From Gammaproteobacteria bacterium (GTDB lineage Bacteria; Pseudomonadota; Gammaproteobacteria; Steroidobacterales; Steroidobacteraceae), in the NCBI GenBank assembly GCA_028293765.1, contig JAQGOG010000176.1, positions 1 through 50,897 on the forward strand: a stretch of DNA of 50,897 bases, written 5' to 3'. The notes beneath the pieces are model-generated. The model searched no databases. It was not told the DNA's origin and was given only the letters and a program-made list of their open reading frames with translations. Below are positions 17,601 to 25,053 of this stretch, one piece after another. Both the position numbers and the translations under genes were made by a program. Position 1 is the stretch's first letter. The number at the start of each line of letters is the position of its first letter.

Positions 17601-19285
17601 CGGCATCGATCTCCATGAGCGCCACGCCGGTACGAAATGCGGCCGGTGATGTGGTCGCCGCTGTCGCCGCCTTTTGGGATATTACGGCGCGTAAGCGGGC
17701 ACGGGAAGCGCTGCGCGACAGCGAAGAGCATTTTCGGGTGTTGGTGGAAAGCGCGCACGACTACGCGATATTCATGCTCGATTCGCACGGGAACGTGGTG
17801 AGCTGGAATCAGGGCGCCGAGCGCGTCACGGGCTTTCCGGAGCGGGATATCCTGGGGCAGTCGGCCTCGATCGTTTTCACGCCGGAGGATCGAGCAGCAG
17901 GCATTCCGGAGCAGGAGATGCGCGCCGCGGCCAATTCCGAGCGCGCACTCGATGAGCGCTGGCATTTGCGTAAAGACGGCACGCGGTTCTGGGCGAGCGG
18001 CGTGATGACGGCCGCACGCGACGCGCATGGAAACATTCGCGGTTACGTCAAGATCATGCGTGATCAGACCGATCGCAAGTCGGTCGATGCGCAGTTACAG
18101 GAGGCGCTGCTGTCGGCGCAGCAGTTGCGTGCGCGGGCTGAGGGCGCCAACCGGGCCAAGGACGAATTCATCTCCACCGTCAGCCATGAGCTGCGCACGC
18201 CGCTGAATACGATTCGCCTGTGGTCGCGAATGTTCATCAGCGGCACGGTGCAGGGGAGAGACCTCACCGAGGGCGCCAAGTTCATCGACCGCGCCGCCCT
18301 GGCTCAACAGCAGTTGATCGATGATCTACTCGATGTCTCACGAATGGCGACGGGCCAGCTGCGCTTGACACTGCGTGACACACGCTTGATCCATGCGGTC
18401 GAGAACGCCATCGAATCGGTGCGGCCGCTCGCAGAGGGTCGTCGGATTGCCCTGAGTGCCCGGCTGAGTCCCGATGTGGCGACCGTGCGAGTGGATCCGG
18501 ATCGTATCCAGCAGGTTGTCTGGAACCTGCTTGCCAACGCCGTCAAATTCACGCCGGACGGTGGGCAGGTCGATGTCGAGATGCGCCGGGAGAATGGCAC
18601 GGTCGAGATCAGGGTGAAGGATACGGGCATCGGGATTCGGCCGGAGTTTCTTCCCAGTGTGTTCGATCGTTTCCGCCAGGGCGACGCCAGTACCACGAGG
18701 CGCTATGCCGGAATCGGACTGGGACTGGCGATCGCCAAGCAGTTGGTGGAGTTGCACAACGGCACGATCGTCGCTCACAGCGACGGGGAAGGGCGCGGCG
18801 CCACTTTTACGGTGTATTTACCGCTCGAAAGACGAAGCTCGCTGTCCGACGAGGATGACCGGGCGGACCACGACGTGCAGCCAGCCGACCTGCATGGCAC
18901 AGAAGTGCTTCTGGTAGAGGATGAGACCATGGCCCGTGCGGCGACCCAGCGCCTGCTCGAGCAATGCGGCGCCCAAGTCCGCGCGGTGAACTCGGCGGAA
19001 CGAGCGCGCGAAGCGTTCGAAATACGCCGACCGGATGTGATCGTCGCGGACATTGGCATGCCGGACGAAGATGGCAATGCTTTGTTGGTCAGTCTGCGCC
19101 GCATCGAGATCCAACAGCAAACGCCACGTGTGCCGGCTGTTGCCGTAACAGCGTTCGCGCGCAGCGAAGACCGTCAGCGTGCCTTGGATTCTGGGTTCGA
19201 TGACCATCTGCCGAAGCCGGTAGATCCCGAGCGGCTCGTCACGCTACTCGCGGAGTTGGTCAAAAAGGCGAAAAATGGCTCTTGA
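14687..19285 (+). CDS. CheB-CheR-PAS-histidine kinase-receiver hybrid protein
   Basis: A 1532-residue soluble signalling protein. In order: CheB methylesterase (about 38-222, GIGASAGG at 41), CheR methyltransferase (about 240-495), a long coiled coil with repeated TNEEL/SNEE units (about 670-765), PAS domains (about 770-1135), HisKA with His in TVSHELRTPL (about 1166), HATPase (N box NLLANAVKFTPDGG at about 1277; GIGLGLAIAKQL), and a C-terminal receiver (phospho-acceptor Asp in VADIGMPDEDG at about 1455). The CheB part has no N-terminal receiver, as usual in this fusion family. No membrane helix is apparent and no chemotaxis genes are nearby, so the input and output partners are unknown. Confidence 0.93.
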   Translation: MTPDERQTQAQEPAAPSDTVDEVSAPVDFTVRAKLPFPVVGIGASAGGVDALRSFFTVSSATGGLAYVVIQHLSPDHGSLMAEILGRCTAMPVHQIEDGMIVEPDHVYVIRPGYTVTLEGGALRLGEPVEKRGHRRPIDDFFRSLAREQKESSIAVVLSGTGTNGSAGAQAIKAAGGLCIAQDPQTADFPSMPESLIYSGYADQILKAEEIPAVLQRYVQHPYLETNPAGRARAAAELERHRQQLHEITSIVRDRTKHDFAPYKPPTVLRRIQRRMGLAGVATLEDYAAHLRGKSSEVEALANDLMINVTGFFRDPGAWEALREAVVRPMVAKYEGGDPIRAWVCACASGEEPYSLAMLIAEEAERIGKAVDVKIFATDTADKSLALARAGVYPGGIEGDLSPERLERFFDKDEHTYRIKKALRDQVVFAPQDLLRDPPFSRVDIVTCRNLLIYLEPEAQRRALVLLHFALCDGGYLLLGNTETLGHTETLFEVVSKRWRIYRRTGAAQHRFADLAPIAARLPEMRSAVRATSTLIGRPAATATIQSALLADFAPPTAVVDANERVIYFHGDAEPYLHPPSGEITQNLLQMVRPALRPAVRAALRKAVAQKRAVAVETELQDGAGRLTVSAAPLKDTGAGGHFRVSFLPASEIPTGEGAGAIPPVWRFGPFERDTALEEEVNVLRRELQMSMEAFEATNEELKASNEEVTSTNEELQSTNEELETGKEELQSLNEELLTVNSQLQTKVFELEALTNDLDNLLSSTDIAVVFLDPQLRVRRFTPPVSDLLELIPEDVGRPLAHLAQKFTDGDLIADAGRVMAKLVPLESEVHSHSGRWYLRRTLPYRTQDDRIAGVVVTFIEITARKQAEQAILAAQERLQAVIEQMPAAVLMAEASTGRLLLANRQAATLFNQPFPLPFIGHSWVVAYSSLRGFHTDGRPYEPEEWPLARSLATGEIVLDEEFDFIRPNNTPASISMSATPVRNAAGDVVAAVAAFWDITARKRAREALRDSEEHFRVLVESAHDYAIFMLDSHGNVVSWNQGAERVTGFPERDILGQSASIVFTPEDRAAGIPEQEMRAAANSERALDERWHLRKDGTRFWASGVMTAARDAHGNIRGYVKIMRDQTDRKSVDAQLQEALLSAQQLRARAEGANRAKDEFISTVSHELRTPLNTIRLWSRMFISGTVQGRDLTEGAKFIDRAALAQQQLIDDLLDVSRMATGQLRLTLRDTRLIHAVENAIESVRPLAEGRRIALSARLSPDVATVRVDPDRIQQVVWNLLANAVKFTPDGGQVDVEMRRENGTVEIRVKDTGIGIRPEFLPSVFDRFRQGDASTTRRYAGIGLGLAIAKQLVELHNGTIVAHSDGEGRGATFTVYLPLERRSSLSDEDDRADHDVQPADLHGTEVLLVEDETMARAATQRLLEQCGAQVRAVNSAERAREAFEIRRPDVIVADIGMPDEDGNALLVSLRRIEIQQQTPRVPAVAVTAFARSEDRQRALDSGFDDHLPKPVDPERLVTLLAELVKKAKNGS

Positions 19286-19365
19286 GCGCTCGAGAGTTGC
19301 GGGCGCGAACGTAGCCTCCGGTGCCTGCCAGCCTCGCCAGCAGATCGGGGTTGATTCGCGTTCGC

Positions 19366-20238
19366 TCAAAGCATGGGGCGCCCGCCGGTAACGGGAAGTA
19401 CGGCACCCGTGATGTAGCTCGCGTCGTCCGAGGCGAGAAACACGTATGCGGGGGCAAGTTCGGCCGGCTGTGCGGGGCGCCCCAGCGGCGTGTTGGCACC
19501 AAATTGTGACGCCTTCTCAGCAGGCATCGTCGACGGGATGAGGGGCGTCCAAACCGGGCCAGGCGCCACAGCGTTGACGCGGATTCCCTGCTTGGCCAGG
19601 AGCTGTGCGAGTCCTGCGGTGAAGTTCGCGATTGCCCCCTTGGTGGCGGCGTACGCCAGCAGTTCCGGAGAAGGGGCATCCGCCTGAATCGACGCGGTGT
19701 TGACGATCGAGCTCCCGGGCTGCATGTGGGGCGCAGCCGCCTTTGACAGGAAAAACATGCTTTCGATGTTCGTGCGGAACGTACGCCGGACTTCTTCGGC
19801 GGAGAGCTCCTCCAACTGCTTGTGCGTGCGCTGAAATGCGGCGTTGTTGATGAGTACATCCAACCGTCCGAATTCTTTCATCGCCGTGTTTACGAGCGTT
19901 GCGCAGTGGCCGTCGTCCCCGACGTCCCCCGCCATGAGAGCGACGCGCCTGCCCGCGCGCTTAACCCATTCCGCCGTGTCGCGCGCATCCTCGTGTTCCT
20001 CGAGATACGAGACGAGCACATCTGCCCCTTCGCGGGCGAAGGCGATGGCCACCGCTCGGCCAATTCCCGAGTCGCCTCCCGTGATCAGAACCGAGCAGCC
20101 GGGAAATCGACCGGCTCCCCGGTAGGATTCCTCGCCGTGATCGGGTTTAGGATCGAGCGCCTGAGTCTTGCCCGGCGCGGGCTGCTGCTGGCGTGGAAAT
20201 GGAGGCCGCGGTCCGGCCGAACGAGGGTCCCTGGGCAT
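19366..20238 (-). CDS. SDR-family oxidoreductase (YghA-like)
   Basis: A 290-residue short-chain dehydrogenase with a Pro-rich N-terminal extension. The cofactor motif is TGGDSGIG, the NNAA motif is INNAAFQ, and the catalytic YxxxK is YAATK. Extension plus core match the YghA/GSP39-type SDRs linked to general stress. GGGGAG precedes ATG 20238; a start at 20265 is less likely. It is divergent from hsp20. The substrate is not predictable. Confidence 0.9.
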   Translation of the reverse strand: MPRDPRSAGPRPPFPRQQQPAPGKTQALDPKPDHGEESYRGAGRFPGCSVLITGGDSGIGRAVAIAFAREGADVLVSYLEEHEDARDTAEWVKRAGRRVALMAGDVGDDGHCATLVNTAMKEFGRLDVLINNAAFQRTHKQLEELSAEEVRRTFRTNIESMFFLSKAAAPHMQPGSSIVNTASIQADAPSPELLAYAATKGAIANFTAGLAQLLAKQGIRVNAVAPGPVWTPLIPSTMPAEKASQFGANTPLGRPAQPAELAPAYVFLASDDASYITGAVLPVTGGRPML

Positions 20239-20361
20239 GTGATGCTCCCCTGGTTTCAGCGTCACTCAGATCCGAGCGAAGGTCCCACATCTGACGCAAT
20301 AAGCGTTCCACAAAAGGACGGGATGCGAAATCCGCCCCCGGGCTTTTTTTAAGATTGGGAC

Positions 20362-20389
20362 CTTGAAGGCAATCTCCGATGCCCTATAT
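20362..20389 (+). promoter_or_regulatory. Sigma-32-type heat-shock promoter
   Basis: CTTGAA and CCCTATAT are separated by 14 bases, which closely fits the sigma-32 consensus (CTTGAAA-N12-15-CCCCATNT). It lies about 75 bases before the hsp20 start. Between promoter and ribosome site is a strong hairpin (GAGCGG...CCGCTC, 20402-20427) that may affect translation. Confidence 0.7.
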
Positions 20390-20463
20390 GGCGTCACGAG
20401 ACCGAGCGGCACCGGCAGCCGGTCCGCTCGCCGAACAACCATCAAACCTACGGAGAACATGCA

Positions 20464-20910
20464 ATGGCAACCGTACGTTACGAGCCTTGGGCGGTGATTT
20501 CGCAGCTGCAGAACGACATCAATCGCGTGTTTGGCAGCCTCAATGACGGGGAGAGCAGCAGTGCGACGGCTGAATGGATTCCGGCCGTCGATGTTGCCGA
20601 GCACACCGATCGCTTTGAATTGCTGGTCGATCTTCCGGGCGTCGATCCGAGGGCGGTAGAAATCACGTTAGACAATGGCGTGCTGACCCTTGCGGGGGAA
20701 CGCCGCGATGAAAAGCGCGCCTCCGGCAGTAGCCAAGACGCTCCGTACCAGCAGCGGACTGAACGGCGTCAAGGCCGTTTTTACCGCCGCTTTATCCTGC
20801 CGGATACCGCGGACGCTGAGAATGTCGATGCCGTGGGACGCAATGGCGTTCTCGAAATCTCTATTGCCAAGCACGCAAGGGCACAACCTCGCCGTATCGT
20901 CGTCAAGTGA
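20464..20910 (+). CDS. Hsp20/alpha-crystallin small heat-shock protein
   Basis: A 148-residue holdase chaperone. The alpha-crystallin domain spans about 40-145, with VDLPGVDPRAVEITLDNGVL and the terminal NGVLEISIAKH. The N-terminus (YEPWAVISQLQNDINRVF) and the C-terminal RRIVVK complete the family length. GGAG lies upstream of ATG 20464. A sigma-32-type promoter is present, so heat induction is expected. Confidence 0.95.
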   Translation: MATVRYEPWAVISQLQNDINRVFGSLNDGESSSATAEWIPAVDVAEHTDRFELLVDLPGVDPRAVEITLDNGVLTLAGERRDEKRASGSSQDAPYQQRTERRQGRFYRRFILPDTADAENVDAVGRNGVLEISIAKHARAQPRRIVVK

Positions 20911-20937
20911 GGCTGTAGCCGGGCACTGACCATCAAA

Positions 20938-21007
20938 CATCCCGCGCTTCAGACACTCGGGATGCAACATCCTGCCAAGCAAGGGGCCGCTCGAGACCCC
21001 TTGCTTG
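20938..21007. terminator. Two tandem hairpins between hsp20 and the PilZ gene
   Basis: The first hairpin is CATCCCG/CGGGATG (20938-20964). The second is a perfect 11-bp stem CAAGCAAGGGG/CCCCTTGCTTG with a 10-base loop (20976-21007). They lie between two convergent genes, as a bidirectional terminator would, but neither is followed by a T-run. Another RNA function is possible. Confidence 0.45.
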
Positions 21008-21035
21008 TGCAGGGACATCGGCTCCAAGCAGTGCA

Positions 21036-21392
21036 CTACTTCGCGCGCTCCGATCCCGGGGCGGTGCCTGCGAAGCGGTCGCTGTCGAATTTCGCCGCAC
21101 TCTCATCGCGGGTGCGCCCAACCGCTGGTGCAAATTCGCACCACTCCAGCCCTAGACCGTCAACGGTTTTGCGCACGACTTGAGCTTCAATGACTGTAGA
21201 GGCGCGTCGTCCGCCTCGTACACCGATGAATGACACCTCGAGCACGGAAAAGAGCGCAACTGGCAGCGGCGTGGTCAGGAAAGCTCCGCTGATGCTCACG
21301 TTTGTGATGTACGCCTGCGCGGCAATCCCTGCCCGGGTGCGCACATGTACCGATTTATGGACTGCTTTTCTTTGGCCCCAACGATGTTCCAT
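21036..21392 (-). CDS. PilZ-like domain protein
   Basis: A 118-residue protein with a probable PilZ domain. Its core ITNVSISGAFLTTPLPV matches the (D/N)xSxxG part of the c-di-GMP-binding site, and an upstream Arg-rich segment (EHRWGQRKAVHKSVHVRTRA) holds the possible RxxxR element. GGGGA precedes ATG 21392. It could connect to the diguanylate cyclase at 42.6 kb, but this is only possible, not shown. Confidence 0.7.
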   Translation of the reverse strand: MEHRWGQRKAVHKSVHVRTRAGIAAQAYITNVSISGAFLTTPLPVALFSVLEVSFIGVRGGRRASTVIEAQVVRKTVDGLGLEWCEFAPAVGRTRDESAAKFDSDRFAGTAPGSERAK

Positions 21393-21445
21393 CAAGTCCC
21401 CTTTTGGATGCCATGGCCGCCGTCTGGAAGAGCAACGTTTGAGAT

Positions 21446-21465
21446 GACCGCAAGTTCTTGCGGTC
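21446..21465. repeat. Perfect inverted repeat, 9-bp stem
   Basis: GACCGCAAG-TT-CTTGCGGTC, with further pairing outside, in the 263-bp region between the divergent PilZ and holin-like genes. The two-base loop makes an RNA hairpin less likely than a DNA-binding site. No matching copy was noticed elsewhere. Confidence 0.45.
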
Positions 21466-21655
21466 GTCAGAGGGGCGGGCAGTGTAGGAGCGGTCGTACC
21501 CGCGATTCAGCATCTCGCTGTAGTCTTTACGCTCAGCTGCGCTCAGTCTAAAGACGCCCGTGCCGACACGTGGGCCAGGCAGTGTGAACCGCGATTCCCA
21601 AGGGGCTGCTGGCTGTCCAGGCTCGTGATTTGAGTTCGTGCCAAGGAGCTTTTTA

Positions 21656-22105
21656 ATGACCGGTCCGCCGTCGTCGCTCGCCCCCGTACGTGGATCTACA
21701 ACGTCGCTGCCGGACCGCCCCGACACGGTGGTGGGGTTGTTGCGGCGCCTGACGGAAGACGTCTCCAAACTGTTTCGCCAGGAGGTAGCACTGGCGACCG
21801 CCGAAATTACGCGTTCCCTGACTGGCGTGGTCCGAGGTGCGGCATGGCTGGCGATAGCGGGGGCTCTGTTGTTCGCCGGGCTTCTTGTCTTACTCGCGGC
21901 CGCCGTTCTCGCGCTGGCCCTGATCCTTCCTTCCTGGGCCGCCGCTCTCATCGTCGGATTTGGCGTCGGTGCCGCGGGATTCGGTCTGCTGCGCATCGGA
22001 GGGCGGAAGTTGGCCGGCACGACTATTGCGCCCAAGCACACCGCGGAATCACTTCGGATGGATAAGGCCGTCATAACGAGACAGACTCATGAGCCAGAAA
22101 CTTGA
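21656..22105 (+). CDS. Holin-like superfamily III membrane protein
   Basis: A 149-residue protein. Helical N-terminal part (LLRRLTEDVSKLFRQEVALA), then two transmembrane segments (about 65-90 and 95-118), matching the Phage_holin_3_6 family. Chromosomal members have no known lysis role and commonly sit next to DUF3618 genes, as here. AAGGAG precedes ATG 21656. Confidence 0.8.
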   Translation: MTGPPSSLAPVRGSTTSLPDRPDTVVGLLRRLTEDVSKLFRQEVALATAEITRSLTGVVRGAAWLAIAGALLFAGLLVLLAAAVLALALILPSWAAALIVGFGVGAAGFGLLRIGGRKLAGTTIAPKHTAESLRMDKAVITRQTHEPET

Positions 22106-22376
22106 AGAGGGTGGAGCCAACAGCGCGGCGGGTAATCTGCATGCACTGGAACACGACATAGAGGTCACGCGGCACGACTTGGATGCAACGCTTGAGGCAC
22201 TACAGGCGAAACTATCCCCGCGGCGACGGCTGAAGGCAGTCGTATCTTCCGCACGAGAGAGCGGGATTTTGGGCGCGCAACGAATGGTCGACCTCGCGCG
22301 GCGCTATCCACGCCCGTTGGCGGTACTCGGTGGTTGCCTACTGCTGTTGATGGTCACTCGGCAGCCGCGCCGCTGA
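22089..22376 (+). CDS. DUF3618 membrane protein
   Basis: A 95-residue protein. DUF3618 signature EVTRHDLDATLEALQAKLSP at about 25-45, ending in one transmembrane helix (about 74-90). Its start overlaps the holin-like gene by 17 bases, so the two are probably translated together. Function unknown. Confidence 0.8.
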   Translation: MSQKLEEGGANSAAGNLHALEHDIEVTRHDLDATLEALQAKLSPRRRLKAVVSSARESGILGAQRMVDLARRYPRPLAVLGGCLLLLMVTRQPRR

Positions 22377-22444
22377 CGCTAGCGGTTAGGAGGCTTCCGA
22401 AATCGTGTGACCCGGCGGAGGAAATCCGCGGTTCGCCTCTTGAG

Positions 22445-22627
22445 CTACACTTCGGCAGTCGTCTGCGCAGCAGTGCGATCCGCATCCACCGGCACCGCGC
22501 CGCCTTCGGCTTCCCAATCGCTGATCTCGGGTCGAGTTGACGTTCGGCGCTTGCGCCGCGGGTCGTCGAATGAAAGCGCGAGGCCGATGATTCCAAGGGC
22601 GAGCACGCCGATCAAGAAGCGGTTCAT
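22445..22627 (-). CDS. Small N-terminally anchored protein (60 residues)
   Basis: ATG 22627 is preceded by GGAGAGG. The protein has one N-terminal membrane helix (residues 3-19), then a basic patch DDPRRKRR and a hydrophilic tail. No family is recognised. Ribosome site and orderly composition support a real gene. Confidence 0.55.
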   Translation of the reverse strand: MNRFLIGVLALGIIGLALSFDDPRRKRRTSTRPEISDWEAEGGAVPVDADRTAAQTTAEV

Positions 22628-22874
22628 GAGTCCTCTCCCGCATTGTTGCCGGTAGATGTAACGCGCCAGCCTCTGCTGTGATACCACGCGAGCCCAGGAA
22701 ACCTGGCGCAGGGCCCCCGTATCTGTCGATGTCGGACGACGCCCCGGCGGTTGGGGCCGCGATCCTGCCCTTCAGCGAGCGCTTCCTGCCGACCCGGCTC
22801 GCGCTGATGAAGACCACCGCGCGAAAGTGTTTCCGACCATCTCGAACTCAAACGAACTGAAAAAGAAATCGAAT

Positions 22875-23423
22875 ATGCCGCAGTCGCAGTGGCGCCGATT
22901 CGTCTCGCCGGGAAGTCTGCTCGTTGCAGGAGTGGCGTTGGGTTACGGCTTCCACGTAGCTCAGGATGCTCGTGCCGCCCCCGCCGCGCACCGGGTGTAT
23001 GAGCTGCGAACGTACACAACCAATTCGGGAAAGCTCGAGGCGCTGAATGCGCGCTTTCGGGACAACACGCTGCGCCTGTTCGCGAAGCATCACATGAAGA
23101 GCGTGGCCTACTGGCTGCCGCAGGACGCTTCACTCGCCCGGACTACCCTCGTGTACGTCATATCTCACGACAGCCGGGAGGCCGCCGACCAGAAGTGGGG
23201 CGAGTTCACGGCCGATCCGGAGGTCAAGGATGTCATGTCCAGGTCTGAGGAAAACGGCAAGATCGTCACCAGAGTCGAGCGCGTGTTCATGGAGCCAACC
23301 CGTCTATTCGCCGTTGCAGTAGGCGGCGCTGCGGGGCTCGACTGCCCGCGCTGCGGCGGTGGCTGGGAACCACTGGGCGGAAGCGGCCCAAGCGGAACCC
23401 GGCCACGCCGTCAAATTGCCTAA
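22875..23423 (+). CDS. NIPSNAP-family protein, frameshifted at its 3' end
   Basis: A 182-residue reading with an N-terminal signal or anchor and one NIPSNAP domain (VYELRTYTTNSGKLEALNAR, HHMKSVAYW, ERVFMEPT). Family members usually end shortly after a motif like FMEPTDYSP. Here the +1 frame directly after MEPT reads YSPLQ and stops at 23322. This indicates a single-base insertion near 23300, after which the listed frame runs on with 40 unrelated residues (Gly/Cys/Arg-rich). It is a true mutation or a sequence error. Function unknown. Enzyme activity is not established for the family. Confidence 0.75.
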   Translation: MPQSQWRRFVSPGSLLVAGVALGYGFHVAQDARAAPAAHRVYELRTYTTNSGKLEALNARFRDNTLRLFAKHHMKSVAYWLPQDASLARTTLVYVISHDSREAADQKWGEFTADPEVKDVMSRSEENGKIVTRVERVFMEPTRLFAVAVGGAAGLDCPRCGGGWEPLGGSGPSGTRPRRQIA

Positions 23424-23593
23424 AGCGGCGGGCCCCGGCGGCCGCGATAGCCGTACAGCAGGTAAACCACGACGATCACGAGAACGATGAGGCCGATCGG
23501 ACCGACTCCCCAGCCCGCGCCCATTCCCCAGTACAGGCCCCCACCCCCGCCAAACAGCAGCAACAACAGAATCAAAACGAGCAGCAGATCCAT
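23420..23593 (-). CDS. Small hydrophobic protein (57 residues, DUF3309-like)
   Basis: ATG 23593 follows GGGGGAGAGAAC. The protein has a Leu-rich helix, a Gly/Trp-rich middle (YWGMGAGWGVG) and a second Ile/Val helix, ending RGRRGPPL. The pattern resembles the short DUF3309 membrane proteins. It is convergent with the NIPSNAP gene. Function unknown. Confidence 0.65.
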   Translation of the reverse strand: MDLLLVLILLLLLFGGGGGLYWGMGAGWGVGPIGLIVLVIVVVYLLYGYRGRRGPPL

Positions 23594-23849
23594 GTTCTCT
23601 CCCCCTTCACATGCGCGATAGCGGTTGCATGTTTTGAGCGCAAGCGACGTACCCGAGGACGGCGAGCGGCTACGGAAAGCGGCGTCGTCTGACAGTCGTC
23701 AGCGCATCTCGCGGCGTCGGCTGCCTCGAGAGCTCGCGGGTGTGCCGCTAGAAAGGAAGTGCAATCCCGACGAGCCTTTATGGAACGATGCGTGGGCGTA
23801 GCCGTTACAATACGGCACGTGGCTACGTTCGAAAAGTGGGAGAGAGCTT

Positions 23850-25037
23850 ATGACACCGTCGGATCCTGGGACTGACGCATCGACGGGCGCGGCAAGGTAC
23901 TTGGTTCGAGCCTCCCGTGCGTTGGTCGTGCTGGCCACGGCAGCCGTGGCCGCGCTGCTCTATTTCGCGCGCGAAGTGTTTGTTCCCGTCGCTCTCGCAC
24001 TCCTGTTTGCTTTGGTGCTCTCGAGTGCGGTCGAAGGCTTGCACCGCCACCGGCTGCCGCGCGTGGTGGGTGCCTTTCTCATGCTCTTGATCCTGGTGGC
24101 CGGGATCGGCGCCGCCACCGACGCGCTGATCGAGCCCGCGCAGCAATGGTTCGCAAACGCCCCGCGTACTTTGCAGATCGTCGAACGAAAGATACGTCCC
24201 GCGGAGCGGCTGATGCATCGCCTGGAGGGATTGACCCATCGCGCCGGGCAAATCGGCAACGCGAGTCCGCCTTCTGCGAACGCTGTGCCCGCCACACCTG
24301 CCGCTGCGGCGATCAGCGGATCCAATGTCGTGTCGGCGACCGGCGCAACCCTCGTGAGCAGCATGACCATCATCATCCTCGCCCTGTTCCTGCTTTCAGG
24401 CGGGCCGCCGATGCTGGCTCGCATGGCTGCCTCGGTGGCGTCCGACTTGCACGCGGCGCACGCGCTTCGAGTCATAGAGGCGATCCGCACCGAGTTGGGC
24501 CGGTATTACGGGACGATCGCGCTTATCAATCTCGGGCTCGGATTGGCCACCGCCCTGGCCATGCTGCTACTGGGGGTACCGAATCCGTATCTATGGGGAG
24601 CCGTCGCCGGCGTCCTCAACTTCATTCCCTATGTCGGTTCGGCGACGACGCTTCTGCTGCTGGCTGTCGTTGCGTTGGTCTCGTTCAACGACCTCACGCG
24701 CGTGTTCGCCGTCGTAGGCTGTTATCTCGCGCTGGCCACCATCGAAGGCCAGGTCGTACAGCCGCTGCTGGTCGGGCGGCGACTCGACCTCAACCCCATC
24801 CTGGTGTTTCTCGCGGTCTGGTTCGGCGGGTGGTTCTGGGGCGTCGCCGGCATCGTGATCGCGGTACCCAGCTTGGTTGCGCTGAAGGTGGCCGCCACGC
24901 ACAGCGAACGGGCGGGCGCGGTGGTGGAGTTTCTGAGTCCCAGCGGCGGCAAGGCGCTGGAGTCGCTGCACGGCCGGGTTACGGGAGTGCGGGCCCGGAT
25001 GCGGCCTGCATCGAGCCCGACGCCCGCGGAAGGCTAG
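23850..25037 (+). CDS. AI-2E family transporter
   Basis: A 395-residue inner-membrane protein of the AI-2E/PerM family. Two N-terminal helices, a hydrophilic region (about 85-160), and a C-terminal group of helices with NPYLWGAVAGVLNFIPYVGS and EGQVVQPLLVGRRLDLNPI, the best conserved family motif. GGGAGAG precedes ATG 23850. Some relatives are Na+/H+ antiporters or export AI-2; which applies cannot be told. Confidence 0.9.
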   Translation: MTPSDPGTDASTGAARYLVRASRALVVLATAAVAALLYFAREVFVPVALALLFALVLSSAVEGLHRHRLPRVVGAFLMLLILVAGIGAATDALIEPAQQWFANAPRTLQIVERKIRPAERLMHRLEGLTHRAGQIGNASPPSANAVPATPAAAAISGSNVVSATGATLVSSMTIIILALFLLSGGPPMLARMAASVASDLHAAHALRVIEAIRTELGRYYGTIALINLGLGLATALAMLLLGVPNPYLWGAVAGVLNFIPYVGSATTLLLLAVVALVSFNDLTRVFAVVGCYLALATIEGQVVQPLLVGRRLDLNPILVFLAVWFGGWFWGVAGIVIAVPSLVALKVAATHSERAGAVVEFLSPSGGKALESLHGRVTGVRARMRPASSPTPAEG

Positions 25038-25053
25038 AAAGCTGCGGCTGACG

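Noticed and set aside
20336..20350. CCCGGGC followed by seven T as a terminator
   Set aside because: No gene reads into it from the left on the plus strand and the stem is poor.
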